The notes beneath the pieces were generated by a model, which saw nothing but the letters and a program-made list of their open reading frames with translations, made no database searches and was not told the origin of the DNA. This document shows positions 27,787-35,762 of a stretch of 64,000 bases of DNA, piece by piece. Where the stretch lies: assembly GCF_001703635.1 (NCBI RefSeq), contig NZ_LQZT01000003.1:91676-155675 (forward strand), in the 5' to 3' direction. A program made the translations under genes and the position numbers. Within the stretch, counting starts at the first letter, position 1. Every line of letters starts with the position of its first letter. Origin of the DNA: Parahoeflea olei (GTDB taxonomy: Bacteria > Pseudomonadota > Alphaproteobacteria > Rhizobiales > Rhizobiaceae).

Positions 27787-30603
27787 TCAGCCGGCCTGGC
27801 TGACGCGCGCGATCGCCTGGACGAGCTTGTCCTTCTGGCCCTTGAGATCAGCGAGCTTTTCCCGCTCGGCCGCCACCACGTCAGGCTTGGCATTGGCCAC
27901 GAATTTCTCGTTGGCAAGCTTGCCCTCGATCTTGTCGAGATCGGCCGCGATTTTCGCCAAGGCCTTTTCCAGACGCGCCTTTTCCGCACCAAGATCGATC
28001 AGGTCGCCGAGCGGCAGGCAGGCCGTCGCTTCCCCGACCACGATCTGCGCGGAGCCGGCCGGCACCGTGGCTGCAGTGACGATGTCGCTCACCCGCGCCA
28101 GCCGCTTGATTGCCGGGTCATGGCGCGCGAGCCGCTCCTCGGTGGCGGCATTGGCGCCCACCATCACCAGCGGCGCCTTGGCCGCCGGCGGCACGTTCAT
28201 TTCCGCACGCACCGAGCGCAGGCCCGAGACGAGGTCGATCAGCCAGTTGATCTCGCCGGCCGCATCCTCGTCAGCAAAGCCGGGTTCCGGCCATTCGGCG
28301 TGGCAGGCAAGACCGGCATCGGAACCGGCCAGATGCGCCCACAGCTCTTCGGTCATGAACGGCATGAACGGATGCAGGAGCTTGACCGATTCCGCCAGCA
28401 CATGGGCGGCACAGGCCCGTGCCTCCACCTTGGCGGCTTCGTCCTCGCCGTTGAAGACGGGCTTCAGGAGTTCGAGATACCAGTCGCAGACCTGGTTCCA
28501 GACAAAGCGGTAGAGCGCGCCGGCCGCCTCGTTGAACTTGTAGGCCTCGATTGCCGCCTTGACCTCCGCCGCGGTGCGGGAGAGTTCGGTCAGGATCCAG
28601 CGGTTGATGGTGAGCTTGGCCGACCCCGGATCGAAATCCGGGTCGAGCACCGCCCCGTTCATGTCGGCAAAGCGGGTGGCGTTCCAAAGCTTGGTGCCGA
28701 AATTGCGGTAGCCCGCGATGCGCGCGGGATCGAGTTTCACGTCCCGGCCCTGCGCCGCCATGATCGCCAGCGTGAAGCGAAGCGCGTCGGCACCGTATTC
28801 GTCGATCAGCGCCAGCGGGTCGATCACGTTGCCCTTGGACTTCGACATCTTGGCGCCGTCCTTGTCGCGCACCAGCGCGTGCACATAGACGGTGTGGAAC
28901 GGCTCTTCCTCCATGAAGTGCAGCCCCATCATCATCATCCGGGCAACCCAGAAGAAGATGATGTCGAAACCGGTGACCAGCACGTCGGTCTGGTAGTAGC
29001 GCGCAAGTTCGGGTGTCTTCTCGGGCCAGCCGAGCGTCGAGAACGGCCACAGCGCCGAGGAGAACCAGGTGTCGAGCACGTCCTCGTCGCGGGTCAGGAT
29101 CTCGCCCGGCTGGAAATTCTCGAGCTTCTCCTCGACCCAGGCCTTCCACGGGCCTTCATGGGCGATGTAGTGCTGCACGGCGGCCTCGAGCGCGGTCTCT
29201 TCGTCCTTCTCGACGAAGACCTGCCCGTCCGGCCCGTACCAGGCCGGGATCTGGTGGCCCCACCACAATTGCCGCGAGATGCACCAGGGCTGGATGTTTT
29301 CCATCCACTCGAAATAGGTCTTTTCCCAGGATTTGGGCACGAAATTGGTGCGGCCCTCGCGCACGCTCTCGATCGCAGGCTTGGCGAGCTCGGCGGCATT
29401 GACATACCACTGGTCAGTCAGGAACGGCTCGATCGGCACGCCGCCGCGGTCGCCATGGGGCACCATGTGGGTGTGCGGCTCGATATGGTCGAGCAGCCCG
29501 ATCTCCTCCATCTTGGCGACGATCACCTTGCGCGCGGCAAAGCGGTCCATGCCGTCGAGTTCCTCGATCACCTCGATCAGCTTGCCCTCGACCTTGAGAC
29601 CTTCGAGAAAGTCGTCATTGTCCTTGAGCGTGATCTGCGCGTCGGTGGTCAGGATGTTGATCGCCTTGAGGCCGTGGCGCTTGCCCACCTCGAAGTCGTT
29701 GAAATCATGGGCCGGCGTGATCTTGACCGCGCCCGATCCCGCGGTCTCGTCGGCATAGTCGTCGCCCACGATCTCGATGCGACGGCCGACCAGCGGCAGG
29801 ATCACATGCCTGCCGATCAGGTCCTTGTAGCGCACGTCCTCGGGATTGACCGCCACCGCGGTGTCGCCAAGCATGGTCTCGGGCCGCGTGGTGGCGACGA
29901 TGATGTAGTCGCGCGTCTCGTAGGTGTAGGTGTCGGTTTCCTCGTCATGGCTGACGGGATGCTCGTAGGTCACGCCGTCGGCAAGCGGATAGCGGAAATG
30001 CCACAGATTGCCCTGAACCTCGATCTGCTCGACCTCGAGATCGGAAATCGCGGTCAGGAGCTTCGGGTCCCAATTGACCAGCCGCTTGTCCTTGTAGATG
30101 AGACCTTCCTTGTAAAGGCTCACAAACACTTCGAGAACCGCCTGCGACAGTCCCTCGTCCATGGTGAAGCGCTCGCGCGACCAGTCGCAGGATGCGCCCA
30201 GCCGCTTGAGCTGGTTGAAGATCATCCCGCCGGATTCGTCCTTCCACTCCCAGACGCGCTCGACGAAGGCGTCGCGGCCCATGGCGTGGCGATCGGGCTG
30301 CTGCCGCTCGGCGAGCTGCCGTTCGACCACCATCTGCGTGGCGATGCCGGCATGGTCCATGCCCGGCTGCCACAACACGTCGCGGCCGCGCATGCGCTGA
30401 AACCGCACCAGGATGTCCTGCAGCGTGTTGTTGAGCGCGTGGCCCATGTGCAGCGAACCGGTCACGTTCGGCGGCGGGATGACGATGCAGTACGGATCCG
30501 CCCCGGATTTCGCGCCGGCGCCGGCCGCAAAGGCATTGGCCTCGGCCCAGCGGGTGGCGATTTTCGGCTCGACGGCCGAGGCGTCATAGGTCTTGTCAAG
30601 CAT
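27787..30603 (-). CDS. valS: Valyl-tRNA synthetase
   Basis: A 938-residue class I synthetase with an editing domain. The HIGH motif is PPPNVTGSLHMGHALN near residue 37, the KMSKS motif is DGAKMSKSKGNVIDP near residue 585, and the connective peptide 1 editing domain lies between them. The C-terminal coiled coil (EKARLEKALAKIAADLDKIE onward) is typical of ValRS. The start at Met-Leu-Asp-Lys-Thr-Tyr was chosen because the 84 upstream codons are Arg-rich shadow. It is followed by a strong terminator. Confidence 0.97.
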   Translation of the reverse strand: MLDKTYDASAVEPKIATRWAEANAFAAGAGAKSGADPYCIVIPPPNVTGSLHMGHALNNTLQDILVRFQRMRGRDVLWQPGMDHAGIATQMVVERQLAERQQPDRHAMGRDAFVERVWEWKDESGGMIFNQLKRLGASCDWSRERFTMDEGLSQAVLEVFVSLYKEGLIYKDKRLVNWDPKLLTAISDLEVEQIEVQGNLWHFRYPLADGVTYEHPVSHDEETDTYTYETRDYIIVATTRPETMLGDTAVAVNPEDVRYKDLIGRHVILPLVGRRIEIVGDDYADETAGSGAVKITPAHDFNDFEVGKRHGLKAINILTTDAQITLKDNDDFLEGLKVEGKLIEVIEELDGMDRFAARKVIVAKMEEIGLLDHIEPHTHMVPHGDRGGVPIEPFLTDQWYVNAAELAKPAIESVREGRTNFVPKSWEKTYFEWMENIQPWCISRQLWWGHQIPAWYGPDGQVFVEKDEETALEAAVQHYIAHEGPWKAWVEEKLENFQPGEILTRDEDVLDTWFSSALWPFSTLGWPEKTPELARYYQTDVLVTGFDIIFFWVARMMMMGLHFMEEEPFHTVYVHALVRDKDGAKMSKSKGNVIDPLALIDEYGADALRFTLAIMAAQGRDVKLDPARIAGYRNFGTKLWNATRFADMNGAVLDPDFDPGSAKLTINRWILTELSRTAAEVKAAIEAYKFNEAAGALYRFVWNQVCDWYLELLKPVFNGEDEAAKVEARACAAHVLAESVKLLHPFMPFMTEELWAHLAGSDAGLACHAEWPEPGFADEDAAGEINWLIDLVSGLRSVRAEMNVPPAAKAPLVMVGANAATEERLARHDPAIKRLARVSDIVTAATVPAGSAQIVVGEATACLPLGDLIDLGAEKARLEKALAKIAADLDKIEGKLANEKFVANAKPDVVAAEREKLADLKGQKDKLVQAIARVSQAG

Positions 30604-31184
30604 GTCGGGTCTCCGTACTCCGGGATTGCCTTCGCTGTAGAGCCGTTTGCAAGCCAAGGTCAAGCCGCAACGGCGTCGCCCCCGCCTCGAAGCGGGTCGC
30701 GCCATTCCTTCAAGGATCGCCGGCTGCTCGCAGCTTCTTGAAGCCTTTGCACGCCTTGGCGGCAGCAGGTTTCTTGCCGGCCCTGTCGCGCGCTTCGACC
30801 GAGAAATGGCAGCGATTCTTTCGCGGCGGGCACGGCCCGTTGGGGCGCAACGCATGGCAAGGAAGCAAGTTCCTCGCGGTGCAGGCCATCATCGCCTGTG
30901 CGTGCGGCCTGTCGACCATGCGGGGATCAGCCTGTCCCTTGGCTTCGCCCTGCCCTTATGAATATTGGAGAGGAAAGTCCGGTGCTGGCTTCTGATCGGA
31001 CCATTACCCGATCAGCCCCGGGCCGCAACGCACAGATCTCGCGATGCTTCTGCAACAATATCGACAAGCATCGGCACCGCAATCGCGATGCGCCTGGCGA
31101 GCCCGACGTCAGGATTCCTCCGGCGCGACAGGCGGAAGGTGCAGTTATCCCCCTACCCGCACCGGCGATCCATGGTCCTTCGCC
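30604..31184. other. 580-nt gap between valS and popZ
   Basis: No well-supported gene. The right part (about 30920-31180) looks non-coding. The left part contains a 69-codon minus-strand frame listed separately with low confidence. The valS promoter is expected here, just right of 30603. Confidence 0.5.
30710..30919 (-). CDS. Possible small Cys/Lys-rich protein
   Basis: A 69-codon frame upstream of valS. Its middle, ACTARNLLPCHALRPNGPCP, followed by RCHFSVEARDR, places four Cys and two His close together, which could suit metal binding. The tail is Lys/Ala-rich. No family is recognised, the ribosome site is weak, and GC-rich shadows of this size are common, so it may not be a gene. It is reported because nothing else explains this stretch. 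Confidence 0.3.
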   Translation of the reverse strand: MVDRPHAQAMMACTARNLLPCHALRPNGPCPPRKNRCHFSVEARDRAGKKPAAAKACKGFKKLRAAGDP

Positions 31185-32039
31185 TTAGCGGCGGTTGCCG
31201 CGGGACACCCGTTCGATTTCCTCGCGCACCAGACGTTCGACCAGCGTCGGCAGATTGTCGTCGAGCCATTGCGTGAGCATCGGCCGCAGCATTTCCTCGG
31301 CGATCTCGTCGAAGGAACGGGTCTGGCCGGCCGCAAGCGCCGCATTGAGCTCGCCGAAGGCTGCCGCAACCTTCTCCCCGGTCTGCAGGGAAACGAGCTG
31401 TCCACCCGCCTCCGGCTGCCCCGGCGCTTCCGCTGCGGAAATCCCGCGCGGCGCATCGGCCGTGTGATCGGCCGGACGGACAGTCGCGGTCTGGCTTGCA
31501 GCACCAGCGTGGCGGCCATCCTCGTCACCCGCATCCGCGTCGGACCGGCCTTGCGCCTTGACCGGCTCGTTCGAGGTCAGCGCCTTGCGCAGCTCTTCGC
31601 TAGCGGCATCGTCGATTTCCGCAACGATCCGCACATTTGCGACGCTCGCCACGGGTGCGGACGATGCCTGGCCGACGAAGGACTGGCCGGCAAAAGCGGG
31701 GGCGGCAGGCGACATATCCTGGTGCGAGGCGGAGCGCGCGAGAGCCGCCACTTCGGCAAGCGAGACCGGCCGTGCGACCGGCTGCTCGTGCCTGACGGCC
31801 TGGGGCTCTTCCCGCTCGGCGTGCTGCACCGCAGGCTCGTCGTTCCCCGCATCGGCCTCGTCCACCTCGGTCTCGTGGTGGTCGGAATAGGCGTGCTCGG
31901 TGTCGTAATCCTGCGCTGAGGCATGGGATGCGGTCGCGTGGCCGCCGTCTGCCGCAGGTTCGTTGTTCTCGATGATCCTGCGAATGGAAGCCAAAATCTC
32001 TTCCATCGACGGTTCGCGCTGCGCGCCAGCCTGTCCCAT
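31185..32039 (-). CDS. popZ: Polar organizing protein PopZ (DUF2497)
   Basis: A 284-residue protein. The N-terminal helix SMEEILASIRRIIENN (residues 11-26) and the C-terminal helical region (RSFDEIAEEMLRPMLTQWLD, then NLPTLVERLVREEIERVSRG) are the two conserved parts of PopZ. Between them lies a long disordered Ala/Glu/Asp/His-rich linker. PopZ forms a condensate at the cell pole that anchors the chromosome origin and cell-cycle regulators; in Rhizobiales it marks the growing or new pole. Its position between valS and tolC is the usual rhizobial context. Confidence 0.92.
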   Translation of the reverse strand: MGQAGAQREPSMEEILASIRRIIENNEPAADGGHATASHASAQDYDTEHAYSDHHETEVDEADAGNDEPAVQHAEREEPQAVRHEQPVARPVSLAEVAALARSASHQDMSPAAPAFAGQSFVGQASSAPVASVANVRIVAEIDDAASEELRKALTSNEPVKAQGRSDADAGDEDGRHAGAASQTATVRPADHTADAPRGISAAEAPGQPEAGGQLVSLQTGEKVAAAFGELNAALAAGQTRSFDEIAEEMLRPMLTQWLDDNLPTLVERLVREEIERVSRGNRR

Positions 32040-32221
32040 GATTACGCTCCGTTACACTTGCCGCCGGGTTCGTGCCATCCGGCGAATCACCTTGACAGTG
32101 TACGTCATCGGTTGTGGCTTGAGAATCAGGACGGCCAAAGCTTCTGCCGTCATGCACAGAATTTCCCCGTCACCGCCTGCGGCCAGGACCGAAGCCACTC
32201 CGGCTCTTGGGGCCGAAAGCA

Positions 32222-32247
32222 ATGTGCGCCCCCGAGGGGCGCACACA
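32222..32247 (-). terminator. Hairpin after tolC
   Basis: A 10-bp stem (TGTGCGCCCC / GGGGCGCACA) with a 3-nt loop lies about 65 nt past the tolC stop, in the 270-nt spacer before popZ. Confidence 0.6.
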
Positions 32248-32311
32248 TGCGTTCTGTCATGGGGATTTGAAAGCATGTGCCGGTCAGGCGTCATCGCCTG
32301 ACCAAAACACC

Positions 32312-33646
32312 TCAGCGTCCGTCGACGGTGCGCAGGCCGTACCAGCGGTCCTTGGTGGCTTCGTAGTGCTCTTCCGCGCGGTAATTGGCCACCTGCAGCC
32401 CCAGGCGATCGATGGTCAGCTTGCCGGTGGCGGCAAGCACGGAATAGCTCGCCACGATCGCGTTGCGCTCGGATTCGGAAATGGCTTCCTTGGCATCAAG
32501 CACGGTCTGCTGCGCGTTGAGCACGTCGAGCGTGGTGCGCTGCCCGACGCGGCGCTCTTCGACCACGCCGTTCAGCGCGAGATTGGCGGCCGACAGCTGT
32601 GCCTTGTTGGCCTGGATCAGCGCGAGCGAGGCTTCCATCTGGGTCCAGGAGGACACCACCGACTGTTCGATGGCGCGGCGGGCCGAATCGACCAGGATCC
32701 GCTGCTGGCCGAGCTTTTCCTTGGCCTGGCGCACCTTTGCCGAAGCCGCGCCGCCCTGATAGATCGGGATCGACACCCGGGCCTGCACCTGTGCGTTGTC
32801 GGTGCCGCCGTCTCCGCGACCGACACTGCCGCTGACCGTGACGCCGGGCAGGAACGTGCCTTCCTCGGATTTGACGGCATAGCCGGCCGCATCGACGCCG
32901 AACAGCGCCGCGAGAACCGTCGGATGCTCGGTCGTGCCCTGCGCCACCGCCGCGTCCAGCGAGGGCGGCAGCAGCTTGCGCGGCAGCGGTGCTGCCTGAA
33001 GCTTGCCCGGCACCGTGCCGACGATCTGCGCGTAGACTGCCACGCTGGATTTGGCCTGGGCGACGGCGGCGGTCAGGCTCGCGCGGGCACCGGCAAGCTG
33101 GGCCTCGGCGAGGCTCACATCGGTGCGCGTGCTCTCACCCACGTCGAAGCGGGCCTTGGCGGCGGAAAACTGCTCCTGAAGAAAGGCGATGTTCTGCTTG
33201 CGATAGACCACAATCTGGTTGTCGCGGTTGACATTGGCATAGGCCTGCACGGTGGCGAGCAGAATGTCGATTTCGGTGCCGCGCAGGTTTTCGCGGCCGG
33301 CAAAGACCTGGGCCTCGGCGGCGCGCACATTGTTGCGCGTCTGGAAGCCGTCAAAAAGGGTTTGCGTGATGGAAACGCCGACGCTCGCCGAATTGGTGAC
33401 AAACCCGTTGGTGTTGACCGACGTCGTCAGTGCTTCCACGCCGACCGTCGGCCGGTAGCCCGATTTGGCGAGCGCAACGCCCTCGTCGGTCGCCCGGAGG
33501 CCGGCGCGCGCGGCGTTCAGGTCGGGGTTGTTTTCGTACGCCTTGGCCATGGCCTGATAGAGCGAGTCGGCAAACGCCGGCTGGGGCATGAAGGCCACCG
33601 CCGATATCAGTGCGAAACAGGCGAGCGATTTTTTGACAAAATACAC
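32312..33646 (-). CDS. tolC: TolC-family outer-membrane efflux/secretion channel
   Basis: A 444-residue protein. The signal peptide (SLACFALISAVAFMPQPAFA) is followed by two OEP repeats. Each has the coiled-coil channel helices (SLYQAMAKAYENNPDLNAAR; AELEAAQ-type segments such as SLAEAQLAGARASLTAAVAQ) and short strands (GVSITQTLFDGFQTRNNVR; ARVSIPIYQGGAASAKVRQA). It forms the outer-membrane duct for type I secretion and tripartite efflux. No inner-membrane partners are adjacent. A long inverted repeat sits just upstream of its start. Confidence 0.93.
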   Translation of the reverse strand: MYFVKKSLACFALISAVAFMPQPAFADSLYQAMAKAYENNPDLNAARAGLRATDEGVALAKSGYRPTVGVEALTTSVNTNGFVTNSASVGVSITQTLFDGFQTRNNVRAAEAQVFAGRENLRGTEIDILLATVQAYANVNRDNQIVVYRKQNIAFLQEQFSAAKARFDVGESTRTDVSLAEAQLAGARASLTAAVAQAKSSVAVYAQIVGTVPGKLQAAPLPRKLLPPSLDAAVAQGTTEHPTVLAALFGVDAAGYAVKSEEGTFLPGVTVSGSVGRGDGGTDNAQVQARVSIPIYQGGAASAKVRQAKEKLGQQRILVDSARRAIEQSVVSSWTQMEASLALIQANKAQLSAANLALNGVVEERRVGQRTTLDVLNAQQTVLDAKEAISESERNAIVASYSVLAATGKLTIDRLGLQVANYRAEEHYEATKDRWYGLRTVDGR

Positions 33647-33682
33647 GAGTTCATACTCCAGCGTGCGCGACTACGGAATACC

Positions 33683-33739
33683 GGGGCGGCGCAGGACACA
33701 TTCATGGTGTTAACCACATATGAAGTCTTGCGCCGCCCC
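33683..33739. promoter_or_regulatory. Long inverted repeat upstream of tolC
   Basis: Two 15-bp arms (GGGGCGGCGCAGGAC and GTCTTGCGCCGCCCC, one G-A difference that pairs as G-U in RNA) are separated by 27 nt. Inside, ATTCAT and ATGAA also pair, so the structure can fold into one long hairpin. It ends 37 nt before the tolC ATG and could be an operator or an attenuator of tolC, or the end of the upstream pcm-like transcript. Confidence 0.6.
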
Positions 33740-33842
33740 GCGCAATCAAACATGACGACACCGCCGCCACTAATCCCGGTCACGTTGCCGACGCGCAACA
33801 GCGCAAGCTGTCTGGTCGCGTCCCACCCAAGGCAAGCCCGGC

Positions 33843-34511
33843 TCAGAAAACGAATTCTTCGGCCTTCCGGAACCCTGGAAGCGGCTGAATTGAAACATTG
33901 AATGCGGGCCGGCCGGAGACCTCGCCCGCGTCCTTGACAAAAAGATGTGCCTGCGCGGAAAGGCCCGAGCCGATGGCGGCCACGAGCCGGCCGCCTTCGC
34001 GCAGCTGGTCGAAAAGCGCCTCAGGCACGTATTCCACCGCGCCGTTGAAAAAGATCAGGTCGTAGGGACCCTCGGCCGCATATCCCTTTTCGAGATCGCC
34101 GGTCACCACCGCGACATTGTCATAGCCGCTTTCGCTCAGCAGCCTGCCCGAAGCCTCGGCCAGCGCCGCATCGCTTTCGAGCGCCACCACCGAACCGGCC
34201 AGCAGCGAGAGGATCGCGGCGGTATAGCCCGAACCGCAACCGATCTCGAGCACCACATGGTCGCGCGAGACCGCGGCCAACTGCAGCATCTTGGCCAGAG
34301 GCGACGGCTCCATCATGTAGCGGCCGACACCGTCGGTCTCGCCGATCTTGAGGTCGGAGTCGATATAGGCCAGCGGCTTGAGCGGCGTCGGAACGAATTC
34401 CTCGCGCGCCACCGTCAGGAATGCCTTCAGCACCGAATGCGAGGTGACATCCGTCGTGCGGATCTGGTTGTCCACCATTTTCTGGCGCGCAGATTGATAG
34501 TCGGTGCCCAT
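33843..34511 (-). CDS. Protein-L-isoaspartate methyltransferase family protein, tolC-linked
   Basis: A 222-residue SAM methyltransferase of the Pcm family. It has QKMVDNQIRTTDVTSHSVL near the N-terminus, SAM motif VVLEIGCGSGYTAAILSLLAG near residue 82 (18 residues: VLEIGCGSGYTAAILSLL), then VVALESDAAL and YDLIFFNGAVEYVPEAL. The start at Met-Gly-Thr-Asp has a GGAGA site; an ATG 20 codons upstream was rejected. This paralogue lies directly upstream of tolC in many rhizobia, so it may act on something exported with TolC. It differs clearly from the surE-linked pcm at 7011-7664. Confidence 0.88.
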   Translation of the reverse strand: MGTDYQSARQKMVDNQIRTTDVTSHSVLKAFLTVAREEFVPTPLKPLAYIDSDLKIGETDGVGRYMMEPSPLAKMLQLAAVSRDHVVLEIGCGSGYTAAILSLLAGSVVALESDAALAEASGRLLSESGYDNVAVVTGDLEKGYAAEGPYDLIFFNGAVEYVPEALFDQLREGGRLVAAIGSGLSAQAHLFVKDAGEVSGRPAFNVSIQPLPGFRKAEEFVF

Positions 34512-34738
34512 TCGGTCTCTCCGATGCATCTCTTCTGGCGCTTCAATAGAGTGCCGTTTGCCGAGATTCAAGCCGAACCGCGCCGCAAGGCCGCGAATTC
34601 ACCGATTTCGCACCGACCGGTTTTCACCGCGCCGGCATGGGGCTGCGACAGGAAAGCCACCCGGGGCCTGCATATGCCCCTTGCGCCGCGCCGATTCTCC
34701 GTCTATTTGCCTGCCGTCCGGTCAATGAACGGACACGA

Positions 34739-34812
34739 GGCCTCGTGGCGGAGTGGTTACGCAGAGGACTGCAAATCCTTGCACCCCGGTTCGATTCCGG
34801 GCGAGGCCTCCA
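34739..34812 (+). tRNA. tRNA-Cys (GCA)
   Basis: A complete cloverleaf with acceptor stem GGCCTCG / CGAGGCC, anticodon loop CTGCAAA (anticodon GCA), T-loop GGTTCGATTCC, U73 discriminator typical of Cys, and an encoded CCA. Confidence 0.96.
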
Positions 34813-34930
34813 CCTCTTCCTTTCTTAGCAGACACACTGCCGACCGGTTGCTGCCGCGCGGTCGCGCTTTGCCATGACCGGGTACGGGATCGGCATATAG
34901 GCATGCGCGCCCTGCCCCACGGCGGAATCG

Positions 34931-35266
34931 TCAGGCGTCAGGCTCCCGGGCCGCCGGCCCATCGCCATCCGCCATGCCGCGGGCGGGCGCGGACCGCGCC
35001 GGGCGCCTGTTGCCGCGGCGCTCCATGCGCACCACCAGCGCACGCCGCCAGCGCCGGACGGCCGGCAGGTCCTGCGACAGCACCAGAAGCCCAAGGGGAA
35101 TCATCCAGAAGCCGAGCACGGGCAGAAATCCGAGCATGCCGCCGATGACGAGAGCGATTCCCAGCACGATTCGGGTGCGGGCGCGCTGCGGAAGCTGAAA
35201 CTTCCTCGTTCCTATCCACACTTCGCCGCGCGCGGCGTTGAACTGAAAAATCGGGGATTTGGCCAT
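34931..35266 (-). CDS. Small two-span membrane protein
   Basis: A 111-residue protein of unknown function lying between two tRNA genes on the opposite strand. The start at Met-Ala-Lys-Ser was chosen; 26 upstream codons look spurious. A soluble N-terminus (FQFNAARGEVWIGTRKFQLP) is followed by a hydrophobic stretch, about residues 42-72, that can cross the membrane twice (TRIVLGIALVIGGMLGFLPV, LGFWMIPLGLLVLS). The C-terminal tail is rich in Arg and Pro. It resembles conserved hypothetical membrane proteins of rhizobia. Confidence 0.75.
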   Translation of the reverse strand: MAKSPIFQFNAARGEVWIGTRKFQLPQRARTRIVLGIALVIGGMLGFLPVLGFWMIPLGLLVLSQDLPAVRRWRRALVVRMERRGNRRPARSAPARGMADGDGPAAREPDA

Positions 35267-35426
35267 GGTACGGGGCGGATATCCGGGGTTTGCGGGGCAT
35301 TGTTGTCGATACCGGAAGATGGGGCTGCGGGGGGCCTGCTGCAAGTAAGAGAGATTTTCTTCAAAAAGCCCTTGGCAAATCGGAGAGGCATTTGTTATAG
35401 GCCGCTCACGCTGCTTGAGGCAGTGT

Positions 35427-35501
35427 TCCCCGGTAGCTCAGTGGTAGAGCAATCGACTGTTAATCGATCGGTCGCTGGTTCGAATCCGGCCCGGGGAGCC
35501 A
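35427..35501 (+). tRNA. tRNA-Asn (GTT)
   Basis: A complete cloverleaf with acceptor stem TCCCCGG / CCGGGGA, anticodon loop CTGTTAA (anticodon GTT), T-loop GGTTCGAATCC and encoded CCA. A strong terminator follows. Confidence 0.96.
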
Positions 35502-35532
35502 AATTCCAGATTTCCTGACATTCGCTCCATTC

Positions 35533-35577
35533 GCCCCGCCCGCCGCGCGCTTTCGCGCCGGCCTGACGGGGCTTTTT
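35533..35577 (+). terminator. Rho-independent terminator of tRNA-Asn
   Basis: GCCCCG and CGGGGC close a structure with an inner GCGCG/CGCGC hairpin, followed directly by TTTTT. Confidence 0.75.
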
Positions 35578-35682
35578 GCCGGTCAGCGATCCGCCTTGAC
35601 CGGCGCGCAAGTGTTTCTCGCCACCCCACTGCGTCCGATTGCCGCCATCGTGTGGAAAACACGCGACTTTTTGTGAAACTTC

Positions 35683-35711
35683 TGATCCGGTTTTTCCGTA
35701 GCTCCGTATGA
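35683..35711 (+). promoter_or_regulatory. Candidate ECF (RpoE/ChrR-type) promoter of the photolyase operon
   Basis: TGATC, 19 nt, then TATGA, about 50 nt before the photolyase ATG. The -35 side reads TGATCCGG, identical to the element in front of chrR (43812-43840), with exactly the same spacing. TGATC with an 18-19 nt spacer to a TA-rich -10 is what is recalled for RpoE of Rhodobacter sphaeroides. Confidence 0.6.
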
Positions 35712-35762
35712 GACAATCAAAAGACATGGCGATTTTCGCCCACAAGGACACAACGCTCCGGG

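Noticed and set aside
28120-30741. 873-codon plus-strand frame opposite valS
   Set aside because: It is antisense to a full valyl-tRNA synthetase with both class I motifs, and its composition is typical of a shadow.
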